Source of the DNA: an uncultured Oscillospiraceae bacterium
Lineage (GTDB): Bacteria > Bacillota > Clostridia > Oscillospirales > Acutalibacteraceae
Length of the DNA stretch: 19,617 bases
Direction of reading: 5' to 3'
Assembly (NCBI GenBank): GCA_958448165.1
Contig: CAUDCW010000024.1
Coordinates: 1 to 19,617, forward strand
Shown: positions 1 through 4,557 of the stretch, piece by piece
How positions within the stretch are numbered: the stretch's first letter is position 1
How the letters are laid out: every line of letters begins with the position of its first letter
Notes under the pieces: generated by a model
Database searches by the model: none
Told to the model about the DNA's origin: nothing
What the model saw: the letters and a program-made list of their open reading frames with translations, nothing else
Translations under genes and position numbers: made by a program

Positions 1-14
1 AACATGATAAGGAT

Positions 15-49
15 ATTATAGCATGTATTGTCAGAGTTGCCCCACACAA
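15..49 (-). promoter_or_regulatory. Conserved cassette promoter, copy 1 (gene off left edge)
   Basis: On the minus strand the motif TTGTGTGGGGCA is followed, after exactly 17 bases, by a perfect TATAAT at 20-15. The same motif and spacing occur at 1310-1275 and 2550-2515, each upstream of a lipoprotein gene. This copy should therefore drive a third lipoprotein gene to the left of the window. The presumed -35 (GGGGCA) is far from consensus while the -10 is perfect, which suggests an activator or other regulator bound at the G-rich block (inference). Confidence 0.6.
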
Positions 50-357
50 AAGGGTGGGAATTTAGGATTTTTGCGTATCAGCTCTTTATCGAGGATCGGC
101 GCCTCCTCGAAAATATGGGTCTAGTCGAAAAATCATCCGTCACTGCATTCCTCGAGGACTACTACGAAAAACATCCACTAGATAATTCATTCGAAGGAAT
201 CCTAGCTCGAAAAACTGGCCTAACGAAAGAGAATGTAATTGCAACAATTGATACGATTAATTATCTAACCTTTATCGCAAATTATAATCCAGATGGATAT
301 TATCCACTAAACTACGTAGAGCCAAAAGCAGAAAAAAATCCAGATAAAAGATACTAA
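28..357 (+). CDS. Cassette small protein OrfA, copy 1, probably frameshifted
   Basis: The family is not recognised. The protein is soluble, without signal peptide or membrane segment, and is a clear paralogue of the gene at 1324-1695. Shared blocks include ENMGL(V/F)EKSSVTA, YYEKHPLDNS and GILAR(K/R)(T/S)GLTK. Nucleotide differences between the copies fall mostly at third codon positions, so both have been under protein-level selection. The start is uncertain: the TTG at 28 lies inside the divergent promoter repeat, and similarity begins only at the YQ codons near 76. After the stop at 355-357 the +1 frame continues to a TAA at 437-439 and encodes a tail like that of copy 2 (LNYYTDIKKAYFVTA versus VNNYYIEDRKIKNFAV). 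A run of seven A at 331-337 is the likely shift point. The restored product would be about as long as copy 2 and would end at the terminator. Confidence 0.5.
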   Translation: MSELPHTKGWEFRIFAYQLFIEDRRLLENMGLVEKSSVTAFLEDYYEKHPLDNSFEGILARKTGLTKENVIATIDTINYLTFIANYNPDGYYPLNYVEPKAEKNPDKRY

Positions 358-437
358 GTATATAGATTTCGAAAACTTTATTTCATGCAAGTTAAATTAC
401 TATACAGACATAAAGAAAGCGTATTTCGTAACCGCAT

Positions 438-470
438 AAAAAGGGAAGTCGCAAAGCGGCCTCCACTTTT
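438..470. terminator. Bidirectional terminator between orfA copy 1 and lipoprotein 1
   Basis: An imperfect stem pairs AAAGGGAAGTCGC with GCGGCCTCCACTTTT around an AAA loop. It has an A tract on the left and a T tract on the right, so it can act on both strands. It sits just past the frame-restored end of orfA (TAA at 437-439) and 14 bases beyond the lipoprotein stop at 484. Confidence 0.55.
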
Positions 471-483
471 CTGATCAGGAATA

Positions 484-1185
484 TTACTCGTAAATCCTCA
501 AAAAACCATCATCGGCGTTCAAAAAAACATCATCGAGATACGATTCATTAACATCATTTTGGCATTGTTCAAGAAGATATGCTGTCAATACAATTATATC
601 AATCGGTGTTCTTGGTCCATCCTCCTTTTCCGTTGCAAAAGTATCTTGTTGGCAACGAACATACACTTCAATACTATGGCCATATGAACCGACATGGAGC
701 TCATTCAAATATCGATACTCTATGAAATCTTCACTATTCGTGTTCGTAGGCGAGGTAACAAATGCAGTAAATTGCGACTTGCCGAATTCGCTATCTTCGA
801 CATAACGAAAGAAACCAGGCGATCTCGCAACTCCGATACTATCGTCTCTCTCATACCCGAGAGCTTCAAACATCTCAGTTCTATGCCAGACGTCTCCGTC
901 AATATAGTCCCAAATGTTTGTCTTGCAGAGAACCTCAGTTCCATCGACTTCATAAACATACATGCCGTCCCTCATCTCAGGTCTTCGATTATCCGCCTCA
1001 TCCGCTGGTTCCTCCGGCTCAGCCGTAGCCTCGCCATTGTTTGCGTTGCCGTTGTCGGTGATCGTGCTGTTTTGGCCTTCAGAACCGGTTGCTCCCGCGT
1101 TCTGCTCGCCTTGCTGCCCGCAGCCCGTAAGAGCCAGGGCGATCACCATGAGTACTGCTAAAATCCCTAATAAACTTTTCTTCAT
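484..1185 (-). CDS. Cassette lipoprotein 1
   Basis: A 233-residue exported lipoprotein. It has a basic N-terminus, a hydrophobic segment and the lipobox LTGC with Cys22, then a low-complexity acidic linker rich in N, G, E and T (residues about 25-70) and a globular domain. The signal peptide and the first ~15 mature residues nearly match those of the gene at 1733-2491. The distal domains are only distantly alike, sharing LLCKTN(I/V)WD(Y/F)I, IEVY.RC and a TAYLLEQ-like block near the C-terminus. A good ribosome site (AGGAGG) precedes the ATG. The predicted promoter at 1275-1310 leaves a leader of about 80 bases. The product is presumably anchored on the outer face of the membrane. The ligand is unknown and no Pfam family is recognised. 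Confidence 0.8.
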   Translation of the reverse strand: MKKSLLGILAVLMVIALALTGCGQQGEQNAGATGSEGQNSTITDNGNANNGEATAEPEEPADEADNRRPEMRDGMYVYEVDGTEVLCKTNIWDYIDGDVWHRTEMFEALGYERDDSIGVARSPGFFRYVEDSEFGKSQFTAFVTSPTNTNSEDFIEYRYLNELHVGSYGHSIEVYVRCQQDTFATEKEDGPRTPIDIIVLTAYLLEQCQNDVNESYLDDVFLNADDGFLRIYE

Positions 1186-1274
1186 GTGTCTATACCTCCT
1201 ATGTAAGTCAGTAAACGTTCAAATTTCAGAATTTACGCCATATCTGCATTATGTGACGTTTGTCCTTGTTCAAT

Positions 1275-1310
1275 ATTATATTTGCAGAAAGGGACTTTGT
1301 CCCCACACAA
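1275..1310 (-). promoter_or_regulatory. Conserved cassette promoter, copy 2
   Basis: On the minus strand TTGTGTGGGGACA (1310-1298) is followed by a 17-base spacer and TATAAT (1280-1275). The conservation continues upstream of the -35 as CTACCCTTTTGTGTGGGG. It reads toward lipoprotein 1 and lies back to back with orfA copy 2. Confidence 0.65.
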
Positions 1311-1323
1311 AAGGGTAGGTGTA

Positions 1324-1695
1324 GTGTTTTTTCCTAAATATCAGCGCTTTACCGAAGATCAGCGTCTTCTTGAGAATATGGGCCTATTCGAAAAATCATC
1401 TGTCACTGCTTATCTAGAAGAGTATTATGAAAAGCACCCGCTAGATAACTCATATGAGGGCATCCTCGCTCGCCGCTCCGGTTTAACTAAAAAACAGGTC
1501 GTAGCCTATCTAGATAAGCTAGATTATCTTGCAAAGGTCGTCGATTACGACCCGACCAATAAAGCTCCAATACTCAAACAAGAGGCACAGAAGCTATATC
1601 GATTCCATGTAGACTCAGAAGATAACGCCGAATATATACTTGGCGTAAATAACTACTATATCGAAGATCGCAAGATTAAAAACTTCGCAGTGTAG
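1324..1695 (+). CDS. Cassette small protein OrfA, copy 2
   Basis: An intact homologue of the frameshifted gene at 28; family not recognised. It is a soluble, charged protein. The central block (EEYYEKHPLDNSYEGILARRSGL in outline) followed by LTKKQVVAYLDKLDYL could be a small helical or helix-turn-helix-like fold, but this is a guess. The frame is open from a TTG at 1282. The promoter repeat at 1298-1315 lies in a different frame relative to the conserved protein in the two cassettes, so the repeat is probably not coding; GTG at 1324 is taken as the start. ATG at 1378 is the alternative, though conserved codons upstream of it argue against it. No clear ribosome site is seen. The stop at 1693-1695 is directly followed by a terminator, and the gene converges on lipoprotein 2. 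Confidence 0.6.
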   Translation: MFFPKYQRFTEDQRLLENMGLFEKSSVTAYLEEYYEKHPLDNSYEGILARRSGLTKKQVVAYLDKLDYLAKVVDYDPTNKAPILKQEAQKLYRFHVDSEDNAEYILGVNNYYIEDRKIKNFAV

Positions 1696-1697
1696 AA

Positions 1698-1726
1698 AAA
1701 TACCCAGCCAAATTGGCTGGGTATTT
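1698..1726. terminator. Bidirectional terminator, orfA copy 2 / lipoprotein 2
   Basis: A perfect 12-bp stem, AAATACCCAGCC and GGCTGGGTATTT, with a 5-base loop and flanking A and T tracts. It lies between two convergent stop codons (1695 and 1733). Confidence 0.85.
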
Positions 1727-1732
1727 AAATTG

Positions 1733-2491
1733 CTACTCAGGGATCACATAGCCGTTATGTGCTTGCCAGGACATAAACTCACTCGCCATAATCTCGTCCT
1801 CGGTACGCCCGAGTTGTAGCTGCTCCATTTCATATGCGGAGAAACAGATTTGTTCTAAGCTAATCGACCACGCAGACGAAGGTACGCAATAAATCATCTC
1901 ATCGTATTCGTAATAGTTTGACCTACCAGCAACCTCTATCGACGTATAGTCGTAAATATTTTTACGAGCCATGCCAGGATTCAATATAAAATCCCAACGA
2001 GTCTGATTCGGATCAACCTTGGCTGCTGCGCGGCGCGAATTCTCAAAATCCGCAGTCGTAAGCCCAATTGCCTCTGCCATATCTTCGAAATGCCAAACAT
2101 AGTAGGTACCACGAAGCCCTTCTTTTGCCTCAATAAAATCCCAAACATTTGTCTTGCAAAGAAGTTCCTTGTCGCCGACATTATAGTGGTAATATCCGCT
2201 ACCGTCTTTCTTAACAGTCTTGATATAAGCCTCGTCGCGATCATGATACCAATGCATAAGCTTAACTACGTCGCTTCCATCCGGCTTTTCACCGATGTCC
2301 ATCACGGGTTCGTCATCGACAACAGGTTCATCGATAGATTCCTTGCTAGGTTCACTCACGCTCGCACCATTTCCGTATTCAGATCCAGCCGCCCCTGCGT
2401 TCTGCTCGCTTTTCTGCCCGCAGCCCGTAAGAGCCAGGGCGATAACCATGAGCATTGCTGTCACTATCCCTAAAATTCTTTTCTTCTTCAT
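1733..2491 (-). CDS. Cassette lipoprotein 2
   Basis: A 252-residue lipoprotein with a basic start (MKKKR), a hydrophobic core and the lipobox LTGC with Cys24. A linker rich in E, D, S and P follows (residues about 30-70), then a globular domain. It is a paralogue of lipoprotein 1. The leader and first mature residues (CGQ.SEQNAGA.GSE) are nearly the same, and CKTNVWDFIE matches CKTNIWDYID, but most of the mature protein has diverged and is longer. The ribosome site GGAGGG lies just before the ATG. The promoter at 2515-2550 would give a leader of only about 17 bases. Function unknown; an external ligand-binding or decoy role would be inference only. Confidence 0.8.
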   Translation of the reverse strand: MKKKRILGIVTAMLMVIALALTGCGQKSEQNAGAAGSEYGNGASVSEPSKESIDEPVVDDEPVMDIGEKPDGSDVVKLMHWYHDRDEAYIKTVKKDGSGYYHYNVGDKELLCKTNVWDFIEAKEGLRGTYYVWHFEDMAEAIGLTTADFENSRRAAAKVDPNQTRWDFILNPGMARKNIYDYTSIEVAGRSNYYEYDEMIYCVPSSAWSISLEQICFSAYEMEQLQLGRTEDEIMASEFMSWQAHNGYVIPE

Positions 2492-2514
2492 GATATCATC
2501 CCTCCTATATGCAT

Positions 2515-2550
2515 ATTATATTTGCATAGTAGGCCTTTGTCCCCACACAA
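2515..2550 (-). promoter_or_regulatory. Conserved cassette promoter, copy 3
   Basis: On the minus strand TTGTGTGGGGACA (2550-2538), 17 bases, then TATAAT (2520-2515). Spacing is identical to the copies at 15-49 and 1275-1310. It reads into lipoprotein 2. Confidence 0.65.
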
Positions 2551-2611
2551 ACGGGTAGTGTACGGAATGTTTTCAAATTATTTTCTGAAAACTACCTGAT
2601 TGTGTGGGGCA
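2538..2611. repeat. Inverted repeat joining two divergent cassette promoters
   Basis: CCCCACACAA (2541-2550) pairs with TTGTGTGGGG (2600-2610). Inside, GGTAGT pairs with ACTACC and TTTTCA with TGAAAA. The plus strand continues into a run of six T (2613-2618), so as RNA this would look like a terminator. The arms are, however, the operator/-35 blocks of two divergent promoters. Confidence 0.6.
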
Positions 2612-2635
2612 CTTTTTTGTCGCTTCAGGTAAAAT
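2600..2635 (+). promoter_or_regulatory. Conserved cassette promoter, copy 4, facing right
   Basis: TTGTGTGGGGCA at 2600-2611, an 18-base spacer and TAAAAT at 2630-2635. Upstream CTACC is shared with the minus-strand copies. It reads toward the lipoprotein gene at 2688 and predicts a leader of about 45 bases. Confidence 0.5.
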
Positions 2636-2687
2636 AAACGTAATTCCATGTTGAGACGTTATACTTGGCAATTAGGAGGAAAACAAA

Positions 2688-3734
2688 ATGAGAAAAATCG
2701 CGTTATTACTTGTTTTATGTATGCTGTTTGGTCTTTGCGCCTGTTCCAGTCAACCGGAGGATTTAAATGAACCCTCAAACCCACAGGAAGCAGAAACCTC
2801 ACAGGAAACAGAAGGCAGTGAAGAATTTGATCCGGATTTCATGCTGGATATGCAGACATTGGAACTGATCATGCCGGATGGAGAGGAGAACCGGATCCAT
2901 CAGATCGACGTAGCAGATTCAACCAATTTCTATTTACGGGAAGAAAACGGAGAAGAATCGTTATATGAATGCCATGTGAGCAGTGAGACTTTTTACATGA
3001 TTGATAATTCGACCGGTACATATTTTGAAGGGACCTATTCTGTTTCTGAAAACACCATAACAGTTTCTGTAACGGATTACGACTATGGTGTGCAGCCGGT
3101 GGATATAGCATGGCAGGAAAAGACGTACACCATTACAGATGGAGATGGGTATGTTATCCAAACAAATTTGAAAATCAGTCCATGGATTAAACAGAGCAAT
3201 GCCGAATTACTGGATGGTGCCTGGAATGAAATCTCCAACGAAGAATTTCCAAGTCTAAGCAGAATGGGAATCAGTGAAGGACATCTATCAAAAACCTATG
3301 GATTGGATGTAAACTGGTCAGAAATCGTTTATGCAGTAGGAACCCTTGAAGCATTCAATATGACGGATGGATTTGATATTACCAGTTCTAATTCGCATGA
3401 TACATTTTTTATTCTTGGTGGGGCAAGACCGGAAATGATGATGTACGTAGCGTATGGCAATCAAGGAGAATTGTTTTACAATGTCAATAATACGGGAACT
3501 GCTGTTTTTTCAAAAAGCAGTTTGCTTGGCATTGGAGCCTCAATGGAAACAAATCATTGGGGGCCGGTTCCATTTGTGATTGCTTATGCACTAGAAAAGA
3601 CACCTAACTATCCCGACGGCAATCCTGCTCCCAAAGATTGCGTTTTTGCATTTGGCGGAACTGGAGGACGATTTGTTTCATTCGACCAAAAAGTTATTAG
3701 TGAAGATGAGTTTCATCTGGATATTACATGGTAA
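2688..3734 (+). CDS. Lipoprotein, unrelated to the cassette pair
   Basis: A 348-residue predicted lipoprotein. The signal is MRKIALLLVL with a hydrophobic core and the lipobox LCAC, Cys19. An acidic linker rich in E, Q, S and T follows (residues about 20-48), then a predominantly beta-looking domain. Near the C-terminus are GGARPEMMMYVAYG and FAFGGTGGRF, which I cannot assign to a family. A strong ribosome site (TAGGAGG) lies 9 bases before the ATG, and the fourth copy of the conserved promoter motif lies upstream. Codon choice (AGA, GGA, AT-rich third positions) differs from the cassette genes on its left, so it may have a separate origin. A strong terminator follows. The shared motif suggests it is controlled together with the cassette lipoproteins (inference). 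Confidence 0.8.
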   Translation: MRKIALLLVLCMLFGLCACSSQPEDLNEPSNPQEAETSQETEGSEEFDPDFMLDMQTLELIMPDGEENRIHQIDVADSTNFYLREENGEESLYECHVSSETFYMIDNSTGTYFEGTYSVSENTITVSVTDYDYGVQPVDIAWQEKTYTITDGDGYVIQTNLKISPWIKQSNAELLDGAWNEISNEEFPSLSRMGISEGHLSKTYGLDVNWSEIVYAVGTLEAFNMTDGFDITSSNSHDTFFILGGARPEMMMYVAYGNQGELFYNVNNTGTAVFSKSSLLGIGASMETNHWGPVPFVIAYALEKTPNYPDGNPAPKDCVFAFGGTGGRFVSFDQKVISEDEFHLDITW

Positions 3735-3763
3735 CACGAGATAAAATAACTGCTTATAATAAT

Positions 3764-3802
3764 TCAGCCGGAGTCCGCGAGGAACTCCGGCTGACCGTTT
3801 TC
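3764..3802 (+). terminator. Terminator after lipoprotein 3
   Basis: A perfect stem TCAGCCGGAGT / ACTCCGGCTGA with a short loop (3764-3794), followed by CCGTTTTC, 30 bases after the stop codon. Confidence 0.8.
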
Positions 3803-3804
3803 AT

Positions 3805-4197
3805 AATTCCGCGCCCTCTCAGCCTACTGCCACGCAAACCAGCGCTTTTTGCACAAAATGCGGTGCAAGACTGAAAAACAATCCGGTAGGATTTCCGTGG
3901 TTCATGAATCATGGAATCGATGGTGAGGTTCTTGCCTACCAGCAGCTCGTTTCCTTACTCGGATTAACCGCAAAGGAACAGAAACGCATCTCGCCCATCG
4001 AGAAACCGCAGGACAACCTGAAATATGCCATGCGCCTGTTTCTCGTTCGACTTGGCTTTATTGGAGATGAATATAAGCAGTCTCGCAAGATTCTGCCCCG
4101 CAATCTCTCCGGCAACAGTAGCTGGCGAAGCGGTCATGTACCAGAAAGGCATATATCTGCGCCTAGTGAAGCGGAGGTGATAACACATGAGAAATAA
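3805..4197 (+). pseudogene. 5'-truncated mobile-element gene remnant
   Basis: The frame is open from upstream of 3805, through the preceding terminator, without a start codon, and ends at 4197. The conceptual product begins with a half zinc ribbon (FCTKCGARL, about 3856-3882) and continues with NHGIDGEVLAYQQL, LLGLTAKEQKRISP, KYAMRLFLVRLGFIGDEYK and LPRNLSGNSSWR. The last blocks resemble the C-terminal part of proteins I recall from Firmicutes conjugative elements, next to DUF4314 genes. This is from memory and cannot be confirmed here. ATG at 3904 could start a 97-residue product, but no good ribosome site precedes it. The stop overlaps the next ATG (4187) by 11 bases, so translation was probably coupled. 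Confidence 0.5.
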
Positions 4198-4420
4198 CAG
4201 AATTCCATCAAGAGAGTCGGTTCAGCACTTACGTGAGCAATATCCGAAAGGTACTCGCGTTGAGCTAATCTCTATGAACGATCCGTATAATCGTAAGCTG
4301 AAGCCCGGCGATCAGGGTACAGTTTCCTTTGTTGATGATATGGGAACCATATTCGTCAATTGGGACTGCGGCTCCGGTCTCGGCATAGTTTATGGCGAGG
4401 ATCAAGTCCGAAAACTGTAA
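4187..4420 (+). CDS. DUF4314 family protein
   Basis: A 77-residue protein matching the DUF4314 pattern: YPKGTRVELISMNDPY, KPGDQGTV, FVDDMGTIFVNWDCGSGLGIVYG and a VRKL end. These are small SH3-like barrel proteins common in conjugative elements and prophages of Bacillota; their molecular role is unknown. It is full length, with a strong ribosome site (GGAGGTGATAAC) before ATG. It overlaps the remnant upstream and is followed by a terminator, so it is the last gene of an old mobile-element operon. Its presence supports reading the region left of ssrA as an integrated element. Confidence 0.85.
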   Translation: MRNNRIPSRESVQHLREQYPKGTRVELISMNDPYNRKLKPGDQGTVSFVDDMGTIFVNWDCGSGLGIVYGEDQVRKL

Positions 4421-4429
4421 TCTCTACCT

Positions 4430-4459
4430 AAAGCCAGCCCCGGCTGGGACTGGCTTTTT
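4430..4459 (+). terminator. Terminator after DUF4314 gene
   Basis: AAAGCCAG pairs with CTGGCTTT around an inner CCC/GGG stem, and TTTTT follows. It starts 10 bases after the stop codon at 4420. Confidence 0.8.
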
Positions 4460-4495
4460 CAATATAAAAGAAACTTTAAAAACTAAGCATTGTGA

Positions 4496-4525
4496 TTGGC
4501 TTTCTTCGCTTGAAAGAGCTATCAT
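4496..4525 (+). promoter_or_regulatory. Possible recombinase promoter
   Basis: TTGGCT, an 18-base spacer and TATCAT, about 33 bases before the recombinase start. The match is moderate and the only support is position between a terminator and the gene. Confidence 0.3.
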
Positions 4526-4557
4526 GCGATGACTACCAATGAAAGGAGGTATATTCT

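Noticed and set aside
694..1161. Plus-strand open frame of 155 codons
   Set aside because: It lies opposite lipoprotein 1, which has a signal peptide, lipobox, ribosome site and promoter.
15..2640. Integron with attC sites
   Set aside because: The repeats between cassettes align with promoter elements (-35/-10 spacing) and lack paired attC arms, and no tyrosine integrase is visible. An integrase outside the window cannot be excluded.
2538..2640. Retron non-coding RNA
   Set aside because: The folded inverted repeat is explained by two divergent promoter copies, and no reverse transcriptase is present.
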